Positions 29,769 through 43,134 of a DNA stretch of 64,000 nucleotides are shown in pieces. This DNA is from Hemerocallis citrina (Eukaryota; Streptophyta; Magnoliopsida; Asparagales; Asphodelaceae), in assembly GCA_017893485.1 (NCBI GenBank), contig CM030366.1, positions 200,999,173 through 201,063,172 of the forward strand, in the 5' to 3' direction. The notes under the pieces are model-generated. The model did no database searches and was not told where the DNA came from. It saw nothing but the letters and a program-made list of their open reading frames with translations. A program made the translations under genes and the position numbers. Positions within the stretch are counted from its first letter, which is position 1. Each line of letters begins with the position of its first letter.

Positions 29769-32466
29769 ATGTCTAGATCACGCGGTAGCGGTCGTAGCCA
29801 AAGTGGGCAAGATTCCACCGGCACTTTCCGTAGGCCACCAATTATCCCAATTAGTGAGCCCGCCGAAGAGTACATGATCCTCCTACCCAACAATGGGATA
29901 CACACGATGAGGTTGTAGGAGACATATAATTAGAACAAGAAGAAGAAGAAGAACAACAACAACCAACCGAAACAACACAATCCCGTAGTGGTAGGAAAGG
30001 TAGAGGGGAAAGTAGTGATTGGCATAAATTTTACGAATTTATCCCGGACGAAGAAAATTCGGGTATACGTTTGAAAGTTTGTAAAACATGTTCTAAGACA
30101 TACAAATTCAAGAGGGGTGATGACACCGGTACAATTAGTAAACACATCCATCATAACCATAAAGACCTTCTTGTTGACTACCCGGCCAACAAAAATTCAA
30201 CCCTAGGACCGGTCTAGTTGATAGCCACCCTTATGATCCCGTTTTTGTTCGTCGGAAAATGGCTCGATTAGTAATAAAGAAAGAGTTACCATTTTCCTAT
30301 CCCGAGAGTAGGGACTTAGAAAATTTTAATTAAACGGCCTTAAACCCTCATTTTAGAAGAATCCCGAGAAATACTTGCAAATCGGGTTGTTTTAAAGTGT
30401 ACAATGAAATGAATGACGTTTTGATTGTAATTTTATGGAGTTTAACTTGTAGAGTTAGTTTAACTTCAGATTATTGGACGGGTATCAACAATATTCCAAT
30501 GATGGGAATAACCTGTCATTGGATCGACAATGATTGGATTCTTCAAAAAAGAATCATATCACTTGCCGCGTTGTCCTATCCCCATAGTGGCGCTGAAATA
30601 GCAAACCGTATTTTAGAAATTTGTGATGTATTTCATATTCGCGATAAAATTATGTGTTTTAGTTTTGATAATGCATCTAACAACAATGCAGCAATTACTA
30701 CTTTAAAATCCGCATTAAACCCTCTATCTGACAATATTTTTCATATCAGATGTGCATGTCATATTTTAAATTTATGTGTTCAAGATACATTAAAAATAGT
30801 CGATCCATATATACTTAAAATTAGAAATTGTGTACATTTTATTGCATTAAGTCCCAGCGTATTTCAAGAATGGAAAAATTGGTGTAGGATTTCAAATGTA
30901 CCTTTTAGAAGATTTCCAAAGGATGTTAAACACCGATGGAACTCTACTTTTGATTTACTACATATTGTCACCGAATATAAAGCAGTTGTAAATAATTTTT
31001 GTATCGCAAAAAATATGCCAAATTTTGTAATGACTCCCACCGATTGGTTTTATGCCGAATCTTTGTTGAAATTTTTAGAACTTTTAAAACCGCAACTTTA
31101 AAATTTTCAAAATCATGTGAATCTAGTTCTAGTAACATTTTTATTTCAATAGTTACTATGATGCAAACATTTAGCGAAATGTTAAATGATACTTTTGTTG
31201 GTGATATTGTTTTTTTTTGATGAAATGGATAGAGTCAACAGACTCCAGCCATGCATTAATAATATAAAGAATACAATAAGAGGGTCTTACAAGATGTAAA
31301 ACAAAACCATCCAAGAGAACAAACTATGCACAACAAGTAGGTTACAAACAGAGCAGACCCAAAGCTAAAAGGCGAACTAAACATATACACACGGGAAGAA
31401 AAGAAGCCAGGCGCTGATGACATCCAGCACAATGGAGAGGGGTTGGAAACCAGTGGAGGCCTCAGAAGACGAATCCCCTCACACTGACGGCAGATCGCAG
31501 CACTGCAACGGTGCGGAATGGCCCAAAGCTCAGCATTCTCGTCAGGATCAGACCCTGAATAGCCGGACGAAACCGCAAACCAAGCTCGGAACAGACTCGA
31601 AAGGAGCCTCCAATCAGGATATCAATGCCTTCCAGGTCGAGCAAAAACTCAATGCTCAGACAAAGATAACACGCAACTCCAATTCATGCCGTTACAAATA
31701 GGAGAAAACGAGACATACACCCAGACAATAGCACAAATTTTTTTGGTGATATTGTAAAACCAGTATACAAAAATTTTTTGAAGAATTTTTATCCTCCTCC
31801 TATGTTGATTTGTGTTGCTACCGTTATGGATCCTCGTATCAAATTAGAAGGTACGAAGAGTTTGATTGAAATGTTTTTTGCATTACTTGGGAAAAATGTA
31901 GAAATAGAAATAGAAATTGATTGCGCTTCTTTCTTAGTTAAATTTGAATCTACATTAAATAACTTGTATGATTATTATGATAGATTTTTTACTTCTAGTA
32001 GTACAACTTCTGTAGTTAGTTCTTCTTCTGGTAGTTCCAAAGATAAGGGTAAGAGTAAATTTGATGATAGAACATTTAATTTACTAGCACAAATTCAATC
32101 CAAAAAACCTAGGACTAATCAACCAAATGAATTAAATTGGTATAACCAACAAGATTTTGAGTCTTCTCCTTCTTCACTAGATATTTTACAATAGTGGAAT
32201 GACCATGAACACACTTATAGTATTCTTAAATATATGGCTAAAAATTTACTAACTCCTCCTGTCTCTACAGTTGCTTCTGAAAGTGCATTTTTTTCAAGTG
32301 ACAGTGTTCTAATTGATTACAGGAATCGCTTGAAGCCCAACTCGTTAGAGATGCTCGTTTGCACAGAAGACTGGCCGAAGGGTGAAGATAGGATAGAAGG
32401 GAAAGCATTATCTACGTCCACAAGTGGGAGCAACTCGCCAGAAGAAGAAGAACAACAACAACAATA
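29769..32466 (+). pseudogene. hAT transposase 1 (broken)
   Basis: Starts MSRSRGSGRSQSGQ. A BED zinc finger follows in a shifted frame around 30020-30170 (DWHKFYEF, CKTCSKTYKF, HIHHNHKD). The DDE-containing core runs at about 30430-31100 (TSDYWTGIN, HWIDNDW, FDNASNN, CHILNLCVQ, WNSTFDLL). It continues after the inserted retroposon at 31756 (PPPMLICVATVMDPR). The hAT C-terminal dimerisation domain is at 32234-32467 (STVASESAFFSSD, DYRNRLKPNSLEMLVC). Frameshifts near 29900, a stop at 30330 and near 31100, the insertion at 31211, and a TAG at 32192 make it non-functional. Confidence 0.85.
31211..31742 (-). mobile_element. 5'-truncated LINE-like retroposon in hAT 1
   Basis: Flanked by a perfect 13-bp target duplication TTGGTGATATTGT (31198-31210, 31743-31755). 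On the minus strand it ends in ATCCATTTCATCA and a run of about nine A, preceded by a LINE-like 3' UTR. A long target duplication plus A-tail and no terminal repeats is target-primed reverse transcription. Confidence 0.75.
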
Positions 32467-33497
32467 GCAACCAAAATGAAGAATTCAATACGGCAATACC
32501 AACAACTGAACAACAACAAGTCAACAACAACAAATTGAAGGCCACCAACTTGAAGACAATTGTAAATAGTTAAAAAAATTGTATTAGATCTTTGCTTGTT
32601 ATTTCAAATTATAATTATTGAAGTAAATTGAAATTGTATATAAGAAATATGTTTATAAAACAAATTTGTGAATTCTTTATTTCTTATTAGAAATTGTGAA
32701 ACTTGTATAACTTGAAATCATATGAATAATATTTCAATTTTTTTTTTGGCAATTTCACTTTTACAATCTTATTATTATTATTACGATTTTTACTGTTTAT
32801 TATTTTTATTATTTTTTAAGGTAAAAAAAAACTATCTTAACGGGCCAGCCCGCGACCCGATCCGACCCAACCCGGGTTGGACCCGAAAGGGTTCACGGGT
32901 TGGGCGGATCGCCATTTCTACTTTTCGATCCAGCCCGGCGTGGCCCGGTTAAGCAACTAACCTGGCCCGAACCCGCCCAAATCAACATCGAACCCGGGCG
33001 GGTCCGGCCCGGCCCGACCCATTCGACCTGGATGCCAACCCTAGGTCTGAGTGTCAGGCCGTGCCGGATCGGAATTTCAAAAACTCGACCCGCCCAACCT
33101 GCGAACCCATTCAGGTCCGACCCGGGTCGGGTCGGGTCACGAGGTGGCCCGTCTAATTTTTTCTTAACTTAAAAAAATGTAATTTTAATAATAATAAAAA
33201 TGTAATTATAATAATAATAATTAAAGAGTGAAATTGCCAGAAAAAAATGTATATAGTATTAATATGAGTTCAACTTATACAAGTTTCCTAATTTGTAATA
33301 AGAAATAAAGATTTCAACAAATTTGTTTTATACAATAACAAATTTCTTCGATACAATTTTAATTTTCTTCAATTGGCCTAATTATTTATAACAAACAAAG
33401 ATTTTATACAATTTTTTATACATTTACAATTTTCTTCAATTTGTTGGTCTTCAATTTGTTGTTGTTGTTGTTAGTCTTCAATTCTTCATGTTGGTTG

Positions 33498-36400
33498 TTA
33501 TTGTTGATGTTGTTGTTGTTGTTCCGGCGAGTTGCTTCCACTTGTAGACATGTCGAACCCTTTTTCTTGAGTCATATCTTCGGCCTTCATCCACTCTTCC
33601 GTGCAGACGAGCATCTCCAACGATTGGGGCTTCAAGCGATTCCTGTAATCGGTTAGAACCCTGCCACTTATAGAAAATGCACTTTCTGAAGTAACTGTAG
33701 AGACAGAAGGAGTTAGTATATCTTTAGCCATATATTTAAGAATATTATAAGTATGTTCATGGTCTTTCCACCATTATAAAATATCTAGTGAAGAAGTAAA
33801 ACTTTCAGAATCTTGTTTATTATACCAATGTAATTCATTTGGTTGATTAATCCTAGCTTTTTTGATTGAATTTTTGCAAGTAAATTAAATGTGGCATCAT
33901 CTAATTTATTCTTACCTTTACCTGTAGAAGTAGCAGAAGAATAAGTAACTAAAGTAGTACTACTAGATGAAAAACTTCTATCATAAAAATCATACATGTT
34001 ATTTAATATCGCTTCAAATTTAGCTAAAAATGTTCCACAATCAATTTCAGATTTATCTTCCCTAAGTAAAGTAAAAAAAAACATTTCAATCAAACTCTTC
34101 GTACCTTCTAATTTGATACGAGTTTCCATCGCAGTAGCAATACAATACAACTTAGGCGGAGGATTAAAATACTTCAAAAATTTGGTGTATGCAGGTGTCA
34201 CAATATAACCAATAAAAGCATCATTGATCATTTCTTTGAAAGTTTGCATCATAGTAACTATTAAAATAAAAATTCTGCTAGAAGTAGATTCATAAGATTT
34301 TGAAATTTTGAAAGTTGCGGTTTTAAAAGGTTCTAAAAATTTTATCAAAGATTCGGCATAAAACCAAACTTGGGGAGTCATTTCAAAATTTGGCATATTT
34401 TTTGCCATACAAAAATCATTTATATATGCTTTATACAGTAACAACATGTAGCAAATCAAAAGTAGAGTTCCATCGGTGTTTAACATTCTTTGAAAATTTT
34501 CAAAAATATACATTTTAAAGCCTACACAAAGCTTTTCATTCTTGAAATATAGGGCCACTTAATGCAATAAAATGTATACAATTTCTAATGTTAACTATAT
34601 ATGGTTAGGCTATTTTTAATGCAGCTTGAACACATAAATTTAAAATATGACATGCACATTTAACATGAAAAATATTGTCAGATGGAGGGTTTAATGCGGT
34701 TTTTAATATACTAACTGATGCATTGTTGTTAGATGCATTATCAAAACTTATATACATAATTTTATCACGAATATGAAAAACATCACAAATTTCTAAAATA
34801 TGATTTGCAATTTCATTACCACTATGGGGATAGGGCAACGCGGCAAGTGATATGATCCTTTTTTGAATAATTCAATCACTGTCTATCCAATGACAAGTTA
34901 TTCCCATCAATGGAATATTGTTGCAACCCGTCCAACAATCGGAAATTAAAGAAACTCTACAAGTTAAACTCCATAAAATGACAATCAAAACTTCTCTCAT
35001 TTCAGTGTACATTTTAAAACAATCAGACTTCAAAGTATTCCTAGGGATTCTTTAAAATGTGGATTTAAGGTGATTTGATTAAAAGTTTCTAAGTCCCTAC
35101 TCTCGGAATAGGAAAATGGTAACTCTTCCTTGATTACTAGTCAGGCCATTTCCTGACGAACATGTTCGGGATCATAAGAATGGCTATCAACTACACCGGT
35201 CCTAGGGTGGATTTTTTGTTGGCTGGGTAGGTCTATAATAAGTTCTTTGTGTACATTTTGGATGTGTCATTTTATTGTACCCATCCCCTCACCTTTCTTC
35301 CATTTGTATGGCTTCGAACATGTTTTACAAATTTTGATACCTACACCTGGATTTTCATCGTCCGGAATATAATTATAAAATTTGTGCCAATCACTAGTTT
35401 TCCCTCTTATTTTCCTACTACTTCCCATGTAACCTCTGTTTTCCCTTTTTTGTAATTTTGGATGTATTTTTCTTTTTTGGGTATTTATTCCTATTGTATC
35501 TCTCCGTCTCTTTTGAACCGTGTATTGGATCTTTTTTTCTTCAATATATTCATCTATTTTTATTTGTCGTCTTTTTATTCAATTTCTTGATTCAATTCGT
35601 CTACCTATTATTCCATTCTTGGTTGATCAAGCCATTATTTTTTATCCTCATTATTTAAATTGTTCTTGTCATATTTTATTTATTTATTTTGTCGCCATCA
35701 CATTATTTTGGATCTTTATCCTATTCAAAACCCTACCTAATAAACCCATTAATTCACTATTGGATCCTTATAACCTCATACCCAATAACACCCCCAACCC
35801 GTTACCCATCAGCACCCTAACCCTATATCTTCCTAAATCTACTACTGTATATTCCCCAATCCTATTATTCAGCCGCCTATTACTTCACCTTCATCCCCTC
35901 CACCCCGAAACCCTATCCTGCACTCATCTAAACCCATCCCCTCTTCCGCCATCATCCCTGTGCTCCTTCCCGTCCATAGCATTCCGACACACCCCCTGGT
36001 CCCCTCCTTGTCTCCTGTCGTGTCGCCAAAATATATAGCGAAGCCAGAACAGCGACACTCTCCTGTGGCGCCACCCGACCACCAGACGCCCGGCCCAGCG
36101 CGACACCCTGTTGCCCTGCTCCACGACATCGTGATGTCACCTGCAGAGGCAGACAGCAACAGCAGCCGCCGCAGCACCGTCTCCCGCTGCTTGCCGTCGC
36201 CATTCCCTCAACGCAGTGCACACCCGGGCTGTCTTGGCTCTTGTGTGCGTGTGTTGATCCCGAGAGTTTATGGGTTCGTTCATTTGTTCGTTCATTGAAT
36301 TCGTTCCCGGGAATCCGTTCCCATTATTCTTACTCTTGCTTCGTCGTTTTCGTCGTCGGCTATAAGGCAGGCAACTTGTATTAATTTCTGTTGCAAATAT

Positions 36401-39145
36401 AAGTACTAAATATCGCTTGTAGTGTAGATGTGTTCTAGAGACAATTCTTGTGCAAACCCTTGTTATATCTTGTCTCTATGTGTTGATTTGCCCGTGGTTG
36501 TATCATTACACACACGACAAGAAGTTGAACTTAGATCTAATTAATCTCTATTGCATATATGTATGTTGGTTGTGAACCCTAATATGATGTGTTACTAGTA
36601 GTATATCCTGTTGTTGATCTGTTAAATACCCTAAACTAAGTTGCTTCGAAATCTAGTATATCCTATTGCACACTTCGTTATGATTTGGATGTGTTACATA
36701 TGACATAGTTGATTTCATGCATAAAGAATATTTCTGTATTTGTTGTTATCCCATTGTTGTTTAGTATTTTAGACCCTATTAAGGTCAGTATATGAAAATT
36801 ATTTGTGAATATGAATTGTAGAGAATTCTGTCTGCTTTTCAAATTTTCTGATAGATCTTAGTTTCGATTTATGAGTTGCAAGTTATGGCTATTTTACTCC
36901 AGATGGTTAGAAAATTACAGATTCGGTTTTATATGAATTCTGGAGAGTATTTTATTTTTATACTGATGATAAAGGTAATATTTTGATCCAATATTTTGCT
37001 AAGTACAACTAGACTTGATTTAGATTAACCCCTAATTTTTGTGGATTTAAGTGATCTTTTATAAACTAATCTATGCTTGCAAACAACTACTATACTTGCA
37101 GAATTTTCGTGTTGTCCTGTAAAGAAACATAATTCAACATGATTCTATTTGCTGTTTATAAAAACTTTGTGAATAAGAATTGTAGCCTGCTGTATCTATT
37201 TTATCACCTTTTTGACGGATCTGGATTTCGACTTATATTTTGTACTCTGCTGCTGTTTTAGTACTGATGTGTTTATGATTTCAGATCTACAAACTTTCTG
37301 TATCTTGCTGCTTCTGATTTTAATTGACTATTCTGTCTATATTGGAAAATTATGAAACTTTATTTTCTGTTACTAAACATACTAAGGAATACCCCAGATT
37401 TTTCGTGGATTTAATCAGTAAGTTTCTATGCCATTTTCCTGTTTATGAATACAAACTTCTGATTTCTGGCTCAATATGTTTTCTGGATACAAATCTGTTT
37501 TGAGTCTTGTTTTTGTAAAATACCATAAAACTTATATATATTTGCTGGATTCGGTCGAGATTCTATTTTTCAGATTTTCTAACGGATCCAGTTTTGCATA
37601 GTTGTGGCAACGGAAATTCTAGATTTGGTGCAGTACTGTCTTGCTGTCATGAACTAGAATTTTCGTTGTCCTAACCTTTTATGAGTTGTCTTCCACCTGT
37701 GCATGTTTATCTTTCAACCTGAACCTGTTACTTGTTCATGCCATGTTATTCTTGCTATGTTTGTGACACATACATGCATGTTGATAATAATAACAAATAA
37801 CCAAGTCGGGGTTAAGGGAAAGATCTAGTAGTTGAAAATATGGAAATGTGTACTTAGAAGGGGGCCCGTATTTCCCACCTGTTACATGTTTCATGATTAC
37901 ATGATACACGATCTAGTTTACCTGATTACCTGACTGCACACTTTCCTATAGAAAGGTGTACTCGGAAGAGGACCAGTAGGTTCTGCCTGTACCTGTTTAC
38001 CTGATTGCTTGACTGCACACTTCCCTATTGAAAGGTGTACTCGGAAGAGGACCAGTAGGTTCTACCTGTACCTGTTCCTGTACCTGTTTTCTTGATCCCT
38101 GAGTACATGGCCCTATAGACTCCACTACGAAATTTAAGCATAACTTGTTTGAATGTAGCAACCATGTGGTAAAAGTTTGGGATGCATGAAGTGCTACTTA
38201 GTTAGAATTATATACAAGACTTGACATAACATGACACCTATTACATGCTTACCTGTACATGGTACCTGTTTACCTGTTCATCTGTTACCTATTTACCTGG
38301 CTGCATAATACTTAACACCTGATACATGTTACCTTTACCCCATTGGTACACCATGTTACTTGATTCTGTTTTCTGATTCATGTTATACATTCTATTTTGC
38401 TCTTTCATGCCTATTCCATGCTATATATGCTTCCGCTGTTACTCTATATTTGTTTATCTTTTCCTGTACTTGTGCCTGCACTACAAGCGGCCCATAACTT
38501 GCATTGACGGGCGTTTTGTTTTCTTTTTTCTCTTCCTGCAATTTGTTAAATTGCAGATTATGGTGACCAGTTGCCAGATGGAGTAGGTGATCTGAGATTT
38601 TAGATGCTAGAGTTCTTGCTATTATTATTATTTCCTGTTGCTTATTTTTTGAATAAATGTATCTGTTACTTGGATTATTTGTATTAGGCAGCATGACCCC
38701 GGATTATTGACTTATTTTCAGATATGGTTTATTTGAGATTTATTAAGTGTTGTTTCAAGTAAATTCTAATGATATATTGATTCATTCATGCATGCGTGGT
38801 TGATTTCTCCATTTTTATTTCTAGTTATTCCTGTGAAATGTTGTAAAGATCCTGACAGCTTATGGATAATTAAAATCATTCACTGGACTTAGTTACGTAT
38901 CCGTATTCCATATCTCCTTTTCTAGAAGCGGGACGTGACAATCCAGTTGTGTTGTTTCAGTTGCTTTTGTTTGTGATTCTTCTTCTATGTCTATGTCTCC
39001 TACAAACTCATCGTGTGTATCAATGTGTTAGGTCATAGGGTACTCTTCGGTGGGCTTATTTTGTGGGACAATTGGAGGCCTACGAGAAGTGCCGGTGGAA
39101 TCTTATCCACTTTGGCTACGGCCGCTACCTCGTAATCTAGACATG
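33498..39145 (-). pseudogene. hAT transposase 2 (broken)
   Basis: Homologous to the copy at 29769-32466. N-terminus (MSRLRGSGRSQSG-like) at 38990-39145; BED finger at about 35240-35420 (WHKFYNYIPDDE, CKTCSKPYKW); core pieces at 34605-34838 (FDNASNNNAS, CHILNLCVQ) and 33785-34558 (METRIKLEGTKSLIEMF); C-terminal dimerisation domain at 33498-33731 (STVTSESAFSISGRV, DYRNRLKPQSLEMLVC). Several frameshifts and stops occur between them, and the solo LTR separates the N-terminus from the BED finger. Confidence 0.8.
35428..38940 (+). mobile_element. Solo LTR, 3.5 kb, Gypsy type (family 3)
   Basis: Starts TGTAACCTCTG and ends GCGGGACGTGACA. The flanks TCCCA and ATCCA are an imperfect 5-bp duplication. 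The interrupted hAT sequence continues on either side. From 36188 to about 38680 it matches 59487-62004. Repeated ACCTGTTTACCTG words occur at 37920-38340. Frames inside it (for example 35520-36038) have no motif. Confidence 0.7.
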
Positions 39146-39708
39146 TTGATATAGTAGTGCATGTGAAAAAATTAAATACAATCTAGGCAAGATAAGTTTT
39201 TAAAAAAAATCTAGAAAACAATAAGTAGGTTGTGAGAGAGAATATAAAAAAACCAACAAACAAATATGATAAAAAAAAATATAACTACAAAAAAAATATC
39301 AAGACAATAAGAGGGTTGTGAAATTTTGATACCGTACTTCGCGGATACTCGTATATAGAATAAGAGTGAAAATAAAAGTAGAATTTGTAATATCCTAGAT
39401 TTCTATTTATAATTTATTGAAGAGTTATTGATTTTACGTGTTTTGCACGTATAAATTCTAGTACGTTTTCCCTTAAAATTATCTCTTTTATAACATGAAC
39501 AAATGATCATTTTAAATTCTTCTTTTTAATTTCTAATAGCCTGTTTAGAAAAGCCTAAGGCCTATTTTCTAATTTAAGCCCATCCTAATTAATTAAATAT
39601 TTCATTAATAACCCATGAGTCTAAGGCCCACTATTTTGAAGCCCACTAATTAAATTACCTTTTAATTGTTATAACATGTAGTGTAGACACATTTTTAGTA
39701 GACAATAA

Positions 39709-42700
39709 TGTAGAACCCCGTATTTTTAAAATATTATTTTTTAAAGGTTTATAAATGACTAAGATGATTTTTGGAGAATTTATGAATATTTTCAGAAAAA
39801 TTTATCTTTTTACACGTGCAAAACACGTGCAGATACTTTCTTGAGAAGTTTGAAAGTCAAGTTTTCTTCATGAAAAATAATTATTTAATATTTGGGATTT
39901 ATTTAGTATTTTTCCAGATTTTTCTGAAATTAATTGGAACTATTTGCAAATTTTGAGAAAAGAATGACCTTTTTGCAAATTTGTCATTTTTAGGGGTTAA
40001 AATGTTAAATGTATTTTCTGGACGTTTTGAACAGTACCGGTTGAGATTTAGGATTATATTTTACTTTTAAATCCTAATTTAAATGAATTTTATTGAATTT
40101 CCAAGAATAGAGCTATATATATAAAGTTGTATTTTGAAGGGATTATTTTGCAAAAGTGGGTAAAATCCTAAACTCTTATCCCGGATATTTAAAGGGAATT
40201 TGCAGCCGTCATTTGCTGCACCATACAGAATTTTGTGATATTTTTGGAGGATCAAGAAGAGGAATTTGGATCTCGCCAAAAGGAAGGTTTTTCGTTGGAT
40301 CTTTTCAACTCCAAGGTGAGTGACAATGTTTTGTTTTGTTTTGATGTTGTGAATGATATGAATCTTGTATTGTGGTTTGATTAATGTGATCGATTGTTAT
40401 ATTGTTGGTTTGGCATGTATGTCATTTAGTATTCTTGCATGAGAACGATGCAAAGGTTGTTGTTTGTACCATGTATGTGAAATCTATGAATGACTAGTAG
40501 ATCTCGGCTTATAAAATTGTATTGCTAGAAAGCATGTTTAAGATTTGAGTATGGTTATGATTGGATGGATGAACATCTGGATCTTGTGTTTACAAATCAG
40601 ATTTGGTTTTGAGTTGTGAAAGAAATTCAGTATTGAGAAACCCTAATGGAAAAATTAGGAATTTAGAACATGAAGATTGAGATTTTGAGGAAGTTGGTTG
40701 ATTTGAGGATTGTATCCAATCTGAGGATACTTTGAGATTGTCATTTTTACCTGAATACGAATTATTTTCATAAACAATGATTTCTTTTAGAAAAACTCTA
40801 ATTTTGATTATCATGTACAACCGAAATTAGGCAGACTGTAGGCCGACAGTCGACTATCAGACCTTTCAGTCGACTGGCACGAACCAGCTGCTGTATCTTT
40901 AGCTTTCTTGAAAATTCGTTCTGGACAGTCGACTTAGACCCTTTTTAGTCGACTGGTATACTTAGAATTTATTTTTCAAAGTTATCATAGATTTTTCTCT
41001 GGTAAGTCGACTTATGACCTTTTAAGTCGACTTATATTCTCCTTTAAGTCGACTTATGACTTTGCAAGTCGACTTATAACACTTAGAATATTTCTTAAAG
41101 ATTTCTGAAATTTCTCTCTGGTAAGTCGACTTATGTTTTTATAAGTCATCTTATATTGTTGGTAAGTCGACTTATGTTTTTATAAGTCATCTTATACTGT
41201 TGGTAAGTCAACTTATGTTTTTATAAGTCATCTTATATTGTTGGTAAGTCGACTTATGTTTTTATAAGTCATCTTATATTATTGGTAAGTCAACTTATGT
41301 TTTTATAAGTCATCTTATATTGTTGGTAAATCAACTTATGTTTTTATAAGTCATCTTATGATCTGGTAAGTCGACTTATGTTTTCTATAAGTCAACTTAT
41401 GATCTGGTAAGTCAACTTATGACTTTTATAAGTCAACTTATATTACTTAAACTTATTTTCTTAAAATCATGGATATTTTTTCCTCTGGACAGTCGACTTA
41501 CTACAGTATAAGTCGACTGGTACCGATGAGTTTTCGTAAACTTGAATGTTCTTTCGAATGGTTAGTCTTCAGATATTCTGAGATTATACTTTGTCTTCAG
41601 TTGAGCATATGAATTTGAGATATTTAGTTAAGCTATTTTGTTTAGTGGAAAGTTGGTTTAGACTTTTTGAGTTTGACTCTCTAGAGGATGTGTGTGACCC
41701 TAGTATACCAGTATTGAGTTATTTTGTTGAGGCCTGTTGAGGCATTTCAGTTAATCAGTTTTGAGTTAAGTCCGGTAGGGTACACCACTCTAGGAGATTC
41801 GTTGAGTAATCAAGTAACCCAAAAATAATATGGACATGCACTAGTGGTGATATGATGAACGGGAACATGAGTCAAGTACCTCAGTATGGCTTTCGGTGTG
41901 GGATTTAATCTCCAGAATTATCGAAGTATCTTACTTTGGGTGTGGGATCTATCTCCGGAATTATCCAAGTATTTTACTTTGGGTGTGAGATATATCTCCG
42001 GAATTATCCAAGTAGTTGCTTTCGGTGTGGGATTGATCTCCGGAATTATCAGAGTCGAGGCGAAGCACATGTGGTATTCGTGTGGTGATGTGTCAATGTT
42101 TCGGTGTGGGATGATCTCCGGAATTATCCAGGTAAAATATCTTGGGTGTGGGATCTATCTCCGGAATTATCGGGCATGGGATACTATCCATAGTTTATCT
42201 TTATCTCGTAGTAGTCATCGTGATAGGATTAGTTGCATAGCGGGGGATTGAACCCTATAATGTGGAGACGTTAAGGGCTTGCACCGAACCTATGTAGAGT
42301 GGGATGCATAGACTTCGACAAGTACGCATTAGAGAGTCCGCATATAGAAATTGTGTTTTCTTGACTTGGTTTTCATGCATGTGGATTTCCTGTTTTCTAC
42401 ACATGACACTTGGTTTAGTCTCACTTGTTGTTTACATGTTTTCTTGCTACGTCATATTTTATATCTTCTTGTTTATTATATGTTGTTTAAGTATCCTTGC
42501 TTAATGTTTATTTATGTTGTTTGTTTGCTTTTATGTCACTCACACCATTTATGGCTGACCCCTTTAGTTTTGGGGGTTAGGGATCATCTCTAGCTTCATG
42601 TGTTGCAGGTCGTTGCTTAGAGTTTGGAGGTGGGATGCTTGAGATAGTTTTTGAGATAAATTGATTTGAAAGAGTTTTGTGTAAATTTGTAAAAGCATAT

Positions 42701-42899
42701 TTGAGATAGTTTTGTGTTGTAAATAAAAGAAAATTTTTAGTTGAGATGTTTTGAGTTCCGCTGTGCTTTATAAAAGATTGTTGTAATAAAAGTTGAAAAT
42801 TTTATTGGTGTTGGTTGTGTTTAATGTTATATTGAAGTTGATGCTGGGATTGTGCCACGTATTTTCTAAGTTATTATATTAGAAATTCGGGGCGCTACA
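39709..42899 (+). repeat. Gypsy 1 5' LTR
   Basis: 3,191 bp. It contains a TATA-like CTATATATATAAAG near 40111, the AAGTCGACTT array (40847-41520) and a second tandem array of about 43 bp units (GGTGTGGGAT, ATCTCCGGAATTATC) at 41886-42175. Confidence 0.9.
40847..41520 (+). repeat. Array of AGTCGACT palindromes, 41-bp period
   Basis: Opens with two pairs (CAGTCGACTA, 10 bp, CAGTCGACTG). Then come AAGTCGACTT copies 10 or 12 bp apart, then a 41-bp unit repeated about seven times: AAGTCGACTT, 10 bp, AAGTCATCTT, 11 bp. The right LTR has one more unit (48963-49679). Some copies have mutated to AAGTCAACTT, consistent with CpG loss. Confidence 0.85.
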
Positions 42900-42904
42900 G
42901 AGAT

Positions 42905-42916
42905 TGGTATCAGAAC
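42905..42916 (+). other. Gypsy 1 primer-binding site
   Basis: TGGTATCAGAAC, five bases after the 5' LTR; matches initiator Met tRNA except near its end. Confidence 0.75.
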
Positions 42917-43134
42917 ATGCTTCAATAGTAATAATAAACATGGCATAAAAATAACCTAGGTGTGGACACTAGCGTGTGAGTACCTAGGTGTGGACATTAA
43001 AGAGTGAGTATCACATGGAACTGAAACATGATGTTTTACCTTTGGGATACAAGTGAAGTTTTGCTAAAGGATATTGATGTGAGTTTGAATTGTGTGTGAT
43101 GCTCTAACTTTTCCCTCGTTTTGCAGTATTCAGA

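Larger units (their letters stand above)
28917..33043 (+). mobile_element. hAT transposon 1, 4.1 kb, decayed
   Basis: Ends TAGGAATGGTAAG and the complement of TAGGGTTGGCAT, flanked by a perfect 8-bp target duplication GGTCTGAG (28909-28916, 33044-33051), which is diagnostic of hAT. The ends carry many GGGTCGAACCCG-type GC-rich words. A transposase pseudogene, itself split by a retroposon, fills the middle. It inserted into the end of an older hAT element of the same family (33052-39385). Confidence 0.85.
33052..39385 (-). mobile_element. hAT transposon 2 (older), interrupted and truncated
   Basis: The GC-rich terminal words at about 28850-28916 and 33052-33150 belong to its 3' end and were split by hAT 1. 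The transposase runs leftward from about 39145 to 33498. A 3.5-kb solo LTR (35428-38940) interrupts it, and Gypsy 2 cut it at 39386, so its 5' terminus is outside the window. The 5' UTR at 39146-39385 matches hAT 1 at 29540-29768. Confidence 0.75.

Noticed and set aside
35520..36298. ORFs of 66-172 residues in the family 3 LTR
   Set aside because: No motif, both strands open at once because of composition, and broken in the copy at 59487.
40847..41520. CRISPR-like array
   Set aside because: The regular 41-bp units have no unique spacers, lie in both LTRs of a retrotransposon, and the genome is a plant's.
41886..42251. 121-residue ORF repeated in both Gypsy 1 LTRs
   Set aside because: It is the translated 43-bp tandem array; repetition comes from the LTR pair, not from a gene family.
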